From NCBI RefSeq assembly GCF_030505395.1, contig NZ_CP130044.1, positions 2,961,001-3,025,000 of the forward strand: 64,000 bases of DNA. Reading direction: 5' to 3'. The first letter of the stretch is position 1, and each line of letters starts with the position of its first letter. A model generated the notes under the pieces. The model did no database searches, had not been told where the DNA came from, and saw nothing but the letters and a program-made list of their open reading frames with translations. Positions 54,941 to 63,134 of the stretch are shown here, piece by piece. Source of the stretch: Asticcacaulis sp. ZE23SCel15 (GTDB lineage: Bacteria > Pseudomonadota > Alphaproteobacteria > Caulobacterales > Caulobacteraceae). Made by a program: the position numbers and the translations under genes.

Positions 54941-55363
54941 TCAGTAAGACAAGGCCGAAGCGTTCAACATGCCGACGACCAGACTAAGGGCAGACAGGGC
55001 CAAGGCGGCGGCGATACAGCCCTTCTCATTGGCAGGATCGGTCAGACGCGCATAGATCGTTTTCCAGAACAGCCGGACGATCAGATGCAGCAGGATTTGT
55101 GAGAGGATGCCGACACCGCCCCACAAAATCATATCGCCTGGATTGAAGGTTGATTGCCCGACTGACTGAATTGGCAAAGCCAAGGCGAGACTTACGGCAA
55201 GGAAATTGATGGCGACCGCGATATTGCCCTTGCGAATTTCCTCCAGTTCACGAATTGGGGTGACCCAAAGGTAGGCCGTTATCCCTACACACCACACGAC
55301 GATGCCTGTTCCCAAGAACATGAGGTAGGCCGGCAGGTTTTCCAGAGAGTCAACGTTTATCAA
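54941..55363 (-). CDS. DUF350 (YjfL-like) membrane protein
   Basis: 140 residues from TTG 55363, behind AAGGGG. Four hydrophobic helices (YLMFLGTGIVVWCVGITAYL; FLAVSLALALPI; GVGILSQILLHLIV; AAALALSALSLVVGMLNA) match the DUF350 family. With DUF1190 and the ligase it reproduces the E. coli yjfL-yjfM-yjfC order. First gene of that operon. Confidence 0.8.
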   Translation of the reverse strand: MINVDSLENLPAYLMFLGTGIVVWCVGITAYLWVTPIRELEEIRKGNIAVAINFLAVSLALALPIQSVGQSTFNPGDMILWGGVGILSQILLHLIVRLFWKTIYARLTDPANEKGCIAAALALSALSLVVGMLNASALSY

Positions 55364-55882
55364 ATTTATCCCCTTGGTTTTCTTACACGCAACCCAACCA
55401 TAGAGGCGAATCCACAGCAGGCAAATAGACTGTGATATTCAGTCGCGTATTTTTACTATGCCGCGACAGGCGCGTTTCTCAAGCGAGCCGTTCAGCCTGT
55501 TTGCCGCTCACATCCCAACGTCATGCCCGCGCCGCCACGGGCCACCACGCTAAACGTCTAAGCATAGCACTTTGCTTCGCAAGATCCGAAGACACCCATG
55601 CGCCCGAACCGGACATTTCTAATAAAATGTGCGTCACTGTCCGCAAGGGGACATTCGGAGTCGCTTTGTCTAGCGCACTACAGAACCAGAACTGACTACG
55701 AATGTCGCGGCCCTCGTTTCGAGTCTCGTTTGACAGAACAACTTATCGAGAACTTGGGCGATCGTTACGATCTGATCCCCGTGTCAAGCCATGCCCCCGC
55801 CTCCTCAATCCAAGGCAAATAAGCTTTTGCAGATACGCTTAAGCGAGATCAACTCGATGAGGCGTATGGCAACAGCTAACCT
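55364..55882. other. Intergenic region between two operons
   Basis: 519 bases, holding one copy of the dispersed repeat (55600-55657). It lies upstream of the DUF350 operon and downstream of the reductase operon. A short plus-strand frame at 55432-55695 covers the repeat and has no protein character. Confidence 0.5.
55600..55657. repeat. Copy of the dispersed paired repeat
   Basis: GCGCCCGAACCGGACATT at 55600-55617 and GCAAGGGGACATTCG at 55643-55657, total 58 bp. Confidence 0.7.
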
Positions 55883-56962
55883 CTATTTGAGCACAGGATA
55901 GTCAGTATATCCTTCGGCGCCACCACCATACAGCGTCGCCGGATTAAGCTCGGCCAGCGGCGCACCGGACTTCAGGCGTTCGACCAGATCGGGATTTGAG
56001 ATAAACGGACGACCAAACGCGAACAGATCCGCCTTGCCCTCGCTGAGACGCGTTTCAGCCAGTTCAAGCGTATAACCATTGTTGGCGATATAGGTTTTGC
56101 TGAAGCGCTTGCGAAGTGCATCATAATCAAAGGGTGCCATATCGCGCGGCCCGCCCGTCGCCCCCTCAACGACATGAAGGTAGACGATGCCGAGCTCCTC
56201 AAGTTCCTCAACGATATAGTTGAACTGTGCCTGAGGATCGCTCGTCGCCACTCCATTGGCAGGCGATACGGGCGAAATCCGGATGCCCGTGCGGTCTGGG
56301 CCGATTTCAGCGGCAACCGCTGCGGTAACCTCTAACATTAAACGCGCCCGGTTTTCGACCGACCCTCCATAGGAATCTGTGCGGGTGTTGGCACCGTCCT
56401 TGGCAAACTGATCGAGCAGATAACCATTGGCGCCATGAACCTCAACGCCATCAAATCCGGCGGCGATGGCATTTGCCGCCGCCTGACGGAAATCATCAAC
56501 AATGCCCGGAATTTCTTCAAGGCTCAGGGCGCGGGGTTCTGAAACATCGACAAAACCATTGTTCACAAAGGTTTTGGTTGCGGCCCGAATGGCTGAAGGG
56601 GCGACAGGCGCGCCGCCATTTGGCTGGAGATCAACATGCGACACCCGACCGACATGCCAGAGCTGAAGAACGATATGACCGCCTTTGGCATGAACCGCGT
56701 CGGTGACTTTGCGCCAGCCGTCAATCTGCGCCTGGGTATAGATACCCGGTGTGTCCTGATAGCCTTGGCCCTGCTGAGAGATCTGAGTGGCTTCCGAAAT
56801 CAGAAGCCCCGCCGAAGCGCGCTGACTGTAATATTCTGCGGCCAGATCGCCTGGCACAAAGTCCGCCCCGGCGCGATTGCGGGTCAGGGGCGCCATTACG
56901 ATGCGGTTGGAAAGGGTCAGTACGCCCAGTGTATAGGGCTCGAAAAGAGTGTCTTTTGTCAT
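55883..56962 (-). CDS. Old yellow enzyme family ene-reductase (NemA-like)
   Basis: 359 residues, the normal length. The FMN barrel starts LFEPYTLGVLTLSNRIVMAPLTRNRA, with LQLWHVGRVSH and the substrate-binding H/N pair in GFDGVEVHGANGYLLDQF. It reduces the C=C bond of enals, enones, maleimides or nitro-esters with NADPH. Last gene of the TetR-divergent operon, 57 bases after an SDR gene. Confidence 0.9.
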   Translation of the reverse strand: MTKDTLFEPYTLGVLTLSNRIVMAPLTRNRAGADFVPGDLAAEYYSQRASAGLLISEATQISQQGQGYQDTPGIYTQAQIDGWRKVTDAVHAKGGHIVLQLWHVGRVSHVDLQPNGGAPVAPSAIRAATKTFVNNGFVDVSEPRALSLEEIPGIVDDFRQAAANAIAAGFDGVEVHGANGYLLDQFAKDGANTRTDSYGGSVENRARLMLEVTAAVAAEIGPDRTGIRISPVSPANGVATSDPQAQFNYIVEELEELGIVYLHVVEGATGGPRDMAPFDYDALRKRFSKTYIANNGYTLELAETRLSEGKADLFAFGRPFISNPDLVERLKSGAPLAELNPATLYGGGAEGYTDYPVLK

Positions 56963-57019
56963 GTTTTACCTATGAGGTTTATGCAACGGTCGTAGCCGGG
57001 AAAGTCGAACCTTGGCCAT

Positions 57020-57808
57020 CTAGGCCTGTGTCAGGTAGCGCTCCGCAGGCTCGGACTGACGGGTGTTCGGAAGTATGGCCACACGCGCCGCCTGATAAGC
57101 CTCCCATTGGCCGGCATCGGGAAGCACCGGAATGGTCACGGTCTCGCGGCGGTCAAAGCCTACAAGTGCGGCATCCACCAGATCACCGACCTCCATCACC
57201 CCAGTCAGGGTGTTGACGTCTACACCAGAATGTTCCCAAATTTCCGTGCGGGTCGCCGCAGGCAGAACGGCCTGCACATAAACGCCCTTGGGGCCCAACT
57301 CTACACTTAAGCCCTGCGACAGGAAGGTGACGAACGCCTTGGTGGCCCCGTAAACCGACATCGCAAACTCCGGCGCCAGCCCGACAACCGATGAAATGTT
57401 GATTATGCCGCCTTCCCCCGCCTCTGCAAAGCGCGGGGCGACGGCGCTGGCCAGACGTACGACAGCGGTCGTGTTCAACGCGACCAGTTTGGTAATATCA
57501 TCGGTCGTTTGCGTTACAAAACTTCCGGGCAGGTTTCCGCCGGCATTGTTGACGAGCACGCCGATACTATGGTCATCGCGCAGGCGTGTTTCTACGGCCG
57601 CGAGATCATCAGAAATTGTGAGATCGGCCTGAAGAATGTCGATCGCGACGCCTGTTTCTTCGCGCAGACGGGCGGCGACCTCTTCCAGTCTGGCCCTATT
57701 GCGGGCAACAAGAACGAGGTCATGCCCGCGGCGTGCGAAACGATCGGCGTAGATCGCGCCGATGCCGGTTGACGCGCCGGTAATGAGCACTGTGGCTTTA
57801 TTAGTCAT
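57020..57808 (-). CDS. Short-chain dehydrogenase/reductase
   Basis: 262 residues with TGASTGIG, NNAG, a catalytic serine in NISSVVG and the YGATK motif. Typical classical SDR. Fourth gene of the reductase operon, 56 bases after the MDR gene. Confidence 0.9.
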   Translation of the reverse strand: MTNKATVLITGASTGIGAIYADRFARRGHDLVLVARNRARLEEVAARLREETGVAIDILQADLTISDDLAAVETRLRDDHSIGVLVNNAGGNLPGSFVTQTTDDITKLVALNTTAVVRLASAVAPRFAEAGEGGIINISSVVGLAPEFAMSVYGATKAFVTFLSQGLSVELGPKGVYVQAVLPAATRTEIWEHSGVDVNTLTGVMEVGDLVDAALVGFDRRETVTIPVLPDAGQWEAYQAARVAILPNTRQSEPAERYLTQA

Positions 57809-57864
57809 AATACTATCTCTTTAGTTTTTTTACAGAATTGAGCCCGATTGAGGGCGGTTCACAT

Positions 57865-58875
57865 TTAGGCGCCCGGTGTAACGGTGATGACGACCTTGCC
57901 CTTGGCACGACCGCTTTCGACATATTCCAGAGCGTCCGGGGTTTTCTCAAAGGGGAACACCTTGTCCACGACCGGTCGAATGACGTTGGCCTCGACCAGA
58001 GCGGTGATCTGGCGTAATTGCGCACCGTCGGCGCGCATGAACAGGAACGCGTAGCGGACGCCAAGTTTGCGCGCCTGCTTGCGCACCTTGCCGCTCAGCA
58101 GGCCCATGACAAACTTCAGCATAGGGTTCAGTCCTTGAGCCTTGGCAAAGTCGGGATCGGGTGGGCCGGAAATAGAAATGGCCAAACCACCCGGCTTCAA
58201 CACGCGCAGCGACTTTTCCAGAGTGAGGGCGTCCTGGCTGTTGAGCACCAGATCGTACCCGGACAGCACCGTCTCGAAATCCTGCGTCTTATAATCGATG
58301 ACAACATCGGCCCCCAGTTGCTTGACCAGATCGGCGTTCTTTGCGCTGGTCGTGGTGGCAACCTTTGCCCCCAGATGCTTGGCAAGCTGAATGGCAAAGG
58401 TGCCAACGCCGCCCGATCCTGCCTGAATGAACACCTTTTGTCCGGGCTTGACCTTGCCGACTTCGACAAGGGCCTGCCAGGCGGTCAGCCCCACCAAAGG
58501 CAGAGACGATGCCTCTTCCATAGTAAGATTACGGGGTTTTGGCGCCAGATCTGCCGCCTTGACGGCGATGCTGTCGGCAAAGGTGCCGAACTGGAAGTCT
58601 CGGGGGCGGCCATAGACCTCGTCACCGGGTTTAAATCCTTTCACCTGCGCACCCACCCGCACAACCGTACCGGCCAGATCGTGGCCGAGAATGAACGGAG
58701 GCTTATACGGCAAAAAAGCTTTGAACTCTCCGTCCCGGATCTTGGAATCGAGCAGGTTCACCGCCGTGGCATGAATCCGCACCAGAACGTCGTCGTCCTG
58801 AATTTTAGGTTCCGGCAACTCGGCTAAACGCAGAGCGCCCTTTTTTTGATATGTATCAACAACGAAGGCCCTCAT
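57865..58875 (-). CDS. Zinc-independent MDR-family NADP-dependent oxidoreductase
   Basis: 336 residues. The N-terminal GroES-like part includes GHDLAGTVVRVGAQVKGFKPGDEVYG, the cofactor site is GSGGVGTFAIQLAK, and no structural-zinc cysteine cluster is present, as in quinone or enoyl reductases. Third gene of the operon. Confidence 0.9.
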   Translation of the reverse strand: MRAFVVDTYQKKGALRLAELPEPKIQDDDVLVRIHATAVNLLDSKIRDGEFKAFLPYKPPFILGHDLAGTVVRVGAQVKGFKPGDEVYGRPRDFQFGTFADSIAVKAADLAPKPRNLTMEEASSLPLVGLTAWQALVEVGKVKPGQKVFIQAGSGGVGTFAIQLAKHLGAKVATTTSAKNADLVKQLGADVVIDYKTQDFETVLSGYDLVLNSQDALTLEKSLRVLKPGGLAISISGPPDPDFAKAQGLNPMLKFVMGLLSGKVRKQARKLGVRYAFLFMRADGAQLRQITALVEANVIRPVVDKVFPFEKTPDALEYVESGRAKGKVVITVTPGA

Positions 58876-58908
58876 GGCGCTTTCTCCAATTTAAGTAGAA
58901 TGGCTACG

Positions 58909-59773
58909 TTACGCGGCCAGAAAGGCCAAAGCCTTGGTCACAAAGTCGGCATGGTTTTGGAATATGCCGCCATGTCCGGCGTCGTCGTAGATCACAAGTT
59001 GCGCGTTCGGGATGCGCCGCGCCATATCATGACTATTTAGGGTTGGAACCATGATATCATTATCACCGTTGGCGATCAGTACCGGGATGCTGATCTGAAC
59101 TCAGATCCTGAGGTGCCTGACGCCCCCACGCTGTAATCGCCTTGAGTTGCCGCAGAAAGGCGCTTGGTGTTGGGGCTTTATCCCGATCCAGCTTACGCTC
59201 AGTGAGTCTTTGCAGAAAGTCGGCAGCGGCGCGGCGGCCATTGGGTGTGGAAGTGAAAAACAGATAGGTCTTGGGGTCCTTGCGCGTAAGGATACCTTTA
59301 AAGATAAGCGGCCACGACACCGGCCCGACCTTATCAATGCCCTTGCCGCCTGCAGGGCCCGTACCCGCTAAAATCAGCTTTCGCACCAGACCCGGCGTCT
59401 TCAGGGTGATGTCCTGAGCGACAAATCCCCCAAGTGAGAAGCCCAGCAGATCGACCTTATCGAAGCCCATCGCCCGGATCAGAGCAATGGTATCACGCGC
59501 CATCTCGTCTATGGTCAGCGGCGCTTTTCCCTCCGAAGCACCAATCCCGCGGTAGTTTATGGCAATGATGTTGTGGTGCGAGGCCAGACCATCGACGATA
59601 CGCGGGTCAAAATTATCGAGTACCGCGCCCCAGTGATTCAGGAGAATAAGCGGGACGCCGCCCCTCGGTCCGAATTCACGATAGGCGAACTTCGTCTCGC
59701 CGACGTTTATGGATCGGTTGGCGGCTTCGGTATAGCGGATGGCGGGTTCGGGAACCGTGAATGGGGTTGTCAT
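58909..59773 (-). pseudogene. Alpha/beta hydrolase gene broken by a frameshift
   Basis: From ATG 59773 the first frame gives NHWGAVLDNFDP, a nucleophile elbow GFSLGG and about 220 residues before drifting into QHPGTDRQR-stop at 59063. In the next frame the missing end follows: ISIPVLIANGDNDIMVPTLNS, then DDAGHGGIF with the catalytic histidine, ending FLAA-stop at 58909. The join lies at or beside a 16-base palindrome (59092-59107, GATCTGA-N2-TCAGATC). As read, the product lacks the catalytic acid and histidine. Second gene of the operon. Confidence 0.85.
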
Positions 59774-59826
59774 GATCGTCCTGTGGGGCTCGGATCGGGC
59801 CAGAGAATGGGAGGGGAATGGCGATC

Positions 59827-60654
59827 TCAGGCGATACCGAACTGCTTACGCAAGGTCGCGTCGAACAAAGCGCGTGGCAGAAAGCGCCTTGCAAAGGCGG
59901 TTTGTCGCGCGGCCTTACCAGAGGGATAGCGAAGCCGGGGTGTCTTGTCCTGTGCGGCCGCCAAAATGGTCGCCGCAACATCTTCGGCCGTGTCTCCAGC
60001 GGCCATGGCGGCGTCAAAGGCCGCCTGATATTTAGCCTTCGTCTGCGCATAAGCGGCTACAGGACGGTCGCCCTGCGGTGAATTGGCCTCGATGGAGGTC
60101 TTGGTGGCCCAGGGCTCAATTACCGCGACGCGGATGCCGAACGCACGCACTTCGTGGTCCAGAGATTCCGAATAGCCCTCAAGGGCGTGTTTGCTGGCGC
60201 CGTAATAGGCCCCGAACGGCCCCGGTATCAGTCCCATAACTGACCCTATATTGAGGATGCGGCCATGGCCCTGCTGACGCATGAGCGGCAGAACCGCATT
60301 GGTCACACGGACAACACCCAGGAAGTTGGTGTCAAACAGCGCCCGCACCTGATCTATCGAGCTTTCTTCAGCCGCACCGGACACTGCGTAACCGGCATTG
60401 TTGATCAGTAAATCGATATGACCCAGTTCAGAATATGCGACCGCAATGGCTTTGGCGACGGAGTCATCGGAGGTAACATCACAGGCAATCATCCGGATGC
60501 CGTCGCGCACTTCGTTGGGCGTTGCCTTACGGCTGGTGCCGATCACGCGATACCCAGCCCTGGACAGGGCCAAAGCGGCTGCCTTGCCGATGCCGCTTGA
60601 TGCGCCGGTAACGAATGCCGTTTTGTCGCGGCGAGCTTTTTTAGACAAGGCCAT
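59827..60654 (-). CDS. Short-chain dehydrogenase/reductase, first gene of the TetR-linked operon
   Basis: About 275 residues from ATG 60654, behind AAGGAA. TGASSGIG, NNAG, the serine in NIGSVMG and YGASK mark a classical SDR with a longer C-terminal tail (LRYPSGKAARQTAFARRFLP) as in retinol-dehydrogenase-like members. It leads the operon SDR / hydrolase / MDR / SDR / ene-reductase. Confidence 0.9.
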   Translation of the reverse strand: MALSKKARRDKTAFVTGASSGIGKAAALALSRAGYRVIGTSRKATPNEVRDGIRMIACDVTSDDSVAKAIAVAYSELGHIDLLINNAGYAVSGAAEESSIDQVRALFDTNFLGVVRVTNAVLPLMRQQGHGRILNIGSVMGLIPGPFGAYYGASKHALEGYSESLDHEVRAFGIRVAVIEPWATKTSIEANSPQGDRPVAAYAQTKAKYQAAFDAAMAAGDTAEDVAATILAAAQDKTPRLRYPSGKAARQTAFARRFLPRALFDATLRKQFGIA

Positions 60655-60728
60655 TATCGTTCCTTTCTCAGGTGTCCGGCGATGGTCAGGCCTCAAATGA
60701 AGGTAAACGACGCCGTATATATTTTAGA

Positions 60729-60778
60729 TGACAATTATCATCTTTCATGATAGATGATCTTTATAATCTAAATTGTCA
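60729..60778. promoter_or_regulatory. Nested inverted repeats, likely TetR operator region
   Basis: Outer arms TGACAATT (60729-60736) and AATTGTCA (60771-60778) are perfect complements, and inner arms ATCATCT (60737-60743) and AGATGAT (60753-60759) also pair. The block lies in the 215-base divergent promoter region of the SDR operon and the TetR gene, where a TetR repressor usually binds. Confidence 0.65.
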
Positions 60779-60869
60779 AGCGCGTTTTTGACTAATTGTG
60801 GACGTATACCTACGAAGCAGACCAGTCTGGTTTTTGCTGGCGAGGCACGCCCCGAAAGGACAAGCACAG

Positions 60870-61442
60870 ATGAGAGTGTCACGAGAAAAGGCCCAAGAGA
60901 GCCGTGAGCAGGTCATTGACACGGCGGCGCGCTTACTGCGTGAACGCGGCTTTGACGGCATTGGCGTGGCTGATATTATGAAGGCGGCGGGGATGACGCA
61001 TGGGGGGTTTTATCGCCACTTCGAGTCAAAGGACGAACTGGCCGTCAAAGCCAGTGAACGGGCGATCACCGAGTCAAAAGCCGTGATCGTCGATGAGTTG
61101 TCAAAAAAGCCGCAAGACCCGCTTCGGGCCATCATTGAGCGCTATGTTTCTGCGGTTCATCGCGACGACCCCGGCACCGGCTGCATATTGCCAGCCCTGG
61201 CGGCAGACGCCGCGCGCCGCGACGATCCGGCCTTAAGTCAGGTTTTTACAGCAAATATACAGGAATATCTCGACCAGCTTGGTTTACTTCTGGCCGCCCG
61301 TCCTGCGGCAACCGGCGTGCGCACACCCGCCGCCATACTTGCTGAAATGGTCGGCGCCGTCGTTCTGTCGCGCGTGATTAGCGACGACGCTTTGGCAGAT
61401 CGGCTCATTGCCGACGTGGTGGAGGATATAGTCGGTGACTAG
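60870..61442 (+). CDS. TetR-family repressor
   Basis: 190 residues from ATG 60870, behind AAAGGA. The N-terminal helix-turn-helix reads VIDTAARLLRERGFDGIGVADIMKAAGMTHGGFYRHFESKDEL. The C-terminal ligand domain has GCILPALAADAARRDD, like NemR/AcrR-type regulators with a conserved cysteine in GC. Such regulators can sense electrophiles. It is divergent from the reductase operon it probably controls. Confidence 0.9.
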   Translation: MRVSREKAQESREQVIDTAARLLRERGFDGIGVADIMKAAGMTHGGFYRHFESKDELAVKASERAITESKAVIVDELSKKPQDPLRAIIERYVSAVHRDDPGTGCILPALAADAARRDDPALSQVFTANIQEYLDQLGLLLAARPAATGVRTPAAILAEMVGAVVLSRVISDDALADRLIADVVEDIVGD

Positions 61443-61801
61443 CCCCCATCAGAGCCTGATGAACGCACTTTTGCATCGCCTGCTGCGGCAGTCTTTCCGA
61501 ATGAAAAGGAATTAGGCAGGAAATCTCAACTCAGCGGGATTGATACGTCATTGAGAGGGTCATTGACCGGGGAAGAACGCATCTGTCATTGAGACTAAAG
61601 ATGCCTCCTTGCCTGCACACCCTTAAGTCTGTTCAGGTTCGCGCCCATTCCGGACATTTTACCCAAGTACGTGTGAGCACCCCATAAGCGGACAATTCTA
61701 CGTCACACGCTTATTCTTTGCCGTCCGCATCGCTTTAATCCGTGCTACACTATCGGTATGCATAAGCGAGTTGCGGTGGGAGGGCCGGCAGAGAATCCGC
61801 T
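61443..61801. other. Intergenic region holding a full repeat and the recombinase leader
   Basis: 359 bases. Nothing is seen up to the full copy of the dispersed repeat at 61641-61698; the rest is recombinase leader shared with copy 1, including ACGCTTATTCTT and the GGGAGGGCCGGC block. No gene. Confidence 0.55.
61641..61698. repeat. Copy of the dispersed paired repeat, in the recombinase leader
   Basis: GCGCCCATTCCGGACATT at 61641-61658 and CATAAGCGGACAATTC at 61683-61698, total 58 bp with the standard spacing. It places a full repeat directly upstream of the recombinase gene. Confidence 0.8.
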
Positions 61802-62428
61802 ATGTCCGAAGATCAACTTCCTACCCACACGCCGCCATGGAACAAGGCCTTACTGATTGGGCAGAAAAAGCCACTCCAGCCTAAGCACGTGTGGTCAATT
61901 CGCGTAAGACTCGAATTGAGCCAGTCACCAAGAGACCTCGCCCTATTCAATCTAGCAATTGACAGTAAACTAAGGGCCTGTGACCTTGTGCGCCTGCGCG
62001 TAAATGATCTCTGCCAGGCCGGGAAAGTCCGTGACCGGGCGACCATTATTCAACAGAAGACCGGTAAGCCTGTAAAATTCGAAATCACTGAACACACCCG
62101 GTTGTCGGTTGAAAGACTGCTCGCGCAATTACCTAGTGGCGGCTCAGGGCACCTCTTCCCCGGCCGATCAAAACACCGGCCTCATATTTCCACAAGACAG
62201 TATTCTCGGATCGTGCACACTTGGGTCGAGAGTATCGGACTGGAGACGACGATGTATGGAACCCATACTATGCGTCGAACGAAAGCGTCACAGCTATATC
62301 GAAAGACAGGAAACTTACGAGCAGTGCAACTCCTCCTGGGTCATACCAAGCTGGAAAGCACGGTGAGGTATCTGGGCATCGAGGTTGATGACGCTCTGGA
62401 ATTGGCCGAGCAGATCGATCTTTGATGC
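61671..62428 (+). mobile_element. Solo tyrosine-recombinase element, copy 2
   Basis: Second copy of the 28793-29551 element, alignable from GTGTGAGC at 61671 to the stop codon, with diverged leader and near-identical coding end. It lies in an intergenic position between a TetR gene and a small hypothetical gene, breaking no visible gene. Confidence 0.7.
61802..62425 (+). CDS. Small tyrosine recombinase, copy 2
   Basis: 207 residues, differing from copy 1 at 7 positions (E4D, R9H, G16A, V95I, I103V, E109A, M201L). The catalytic set R58, K86, H155, R158, H181, Y190 is intact. Most DNA differences to copy 1 are silent and concentrated in the 5' two-thirds, while 62240-62397 is identical, which suggests both protein-level selection and recent exchange between copies. 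Confidence 0.9.
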   Translation: MSEDQLPTHTPPWNKALLIGQKKPLQPKHVWSIRVRLELSQSPRDLALFNLAIDSKLRACDLVRLRVNDLCQAGKVRDRATIIQQKTGKPVKFEITEHTRLSVERLLAQLPSGGSGHLFPGRSKHRPHISTRQYSRIVHTWVESIGLETTMYGTHTMRRTKASQLYRKTGNLRAVQLLLGHTKLESTVRYLGIEVDDALELAEQIDL

Positions 62429-62495
62429 AGACGGCGTCGACCTTGGCGAGATATGCTACATGCCTAAAAGCGAGTCTCTTGGTCGACCCGCCACA

Positions 62496-62738
62496 TCAAA
62501 CGCCTGAAGAGATGGCGGCAGACGCATCCGGTACTTTTTCCAATTCAACAGCAGGGACAGCCGTAACGGAATAGCGCGCATCATCCCAAACCACGAGCGC
62601 AACGTCTGGGTCGCCATTCGCAATGGTACTCTCGCGCACAACCAGATCTTCCTTATCCGGTACGGTGGTTACGGTTCCAAGTCCTTTGATTTTGTGGCTG
62701 ACGCGATCTTCGTTTTGATAAGACAGGGATAGGGTCAT
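62496..62738 (-). CDS. Small hypothetical protein
   Basis: 80 residues from ATG 62738, directly behind AAAGGAG. The sequence (MTLSLSYQNEDRVSHKIKGLGTV..., VVRESTIANGDPDVALVVWDDARYS) is acidic and beta-rich with no signal peptide or recognised motif. The strong ribosome site supports a real gene. Function unknown. Confidence 0.6.
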   Translation of the reverse strand: MTLSLSYQNEDRVSHKIKGLGTVTTVPDKEDLVVRESTIANGDPDVALVVWDDARYSVTAVPAVELEKVPDASAAISSGV

Positions 62739-63134
62739 ATTGGCTCCTTTGTCGTGATTTTGATAGTGCGGCATCGTTTGATACCTGACCGTCGGTGCAT
62801 GCTGGCCGTGTCTTTGATCACAGTCCAGTCAAGTTCACGGCAGCTAAATGTGATCGACGTGATAGGAATATTTTGGGTATTCCTGACCCTATGAAAACGA
62901 GCCACATGTAAGAACTATAACAAATTAGCTACTCTCCCGATTTAAGGCAGAATTTCTAATTTGCAAATTAACACAGAATTAGTAGGAATAAAAACACGCC
63001 GACCATATGAATGGGGCGCTACTAATTTCGTGGCCGGACGTCAACGTCGCCGTATCCCCATCATTCAGGTCTGAGCAGCGCCCATGTCATGGTGCGCGAC
63101 CTCGGACTTCAGCGATTTAGAAAGGCTCATTATC
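62739..63134. other. Divergent intergenic region with an inverted repeat
   Basis: About 396 bases between the small hypothetical gene and the partial plus-strand gene. AGGAATA-N7-TATTCCT at 62864-62884 is a perfect 7-bp inverted repeat that could be an operator. No gene or RNA seen. Confidence 0.45.

Noticed and set aside
55432-55695. Plus-strand frame in the 55.4-55.9 kb gap
   Set aside because: It runs through the dispersed repeat and has no protein character or ribosome site.
58018-58827. 269-codon plus-strand frame
   Set aside because: Antisense shadow of the MDR oxidoreductase, which has full-length family motifs.
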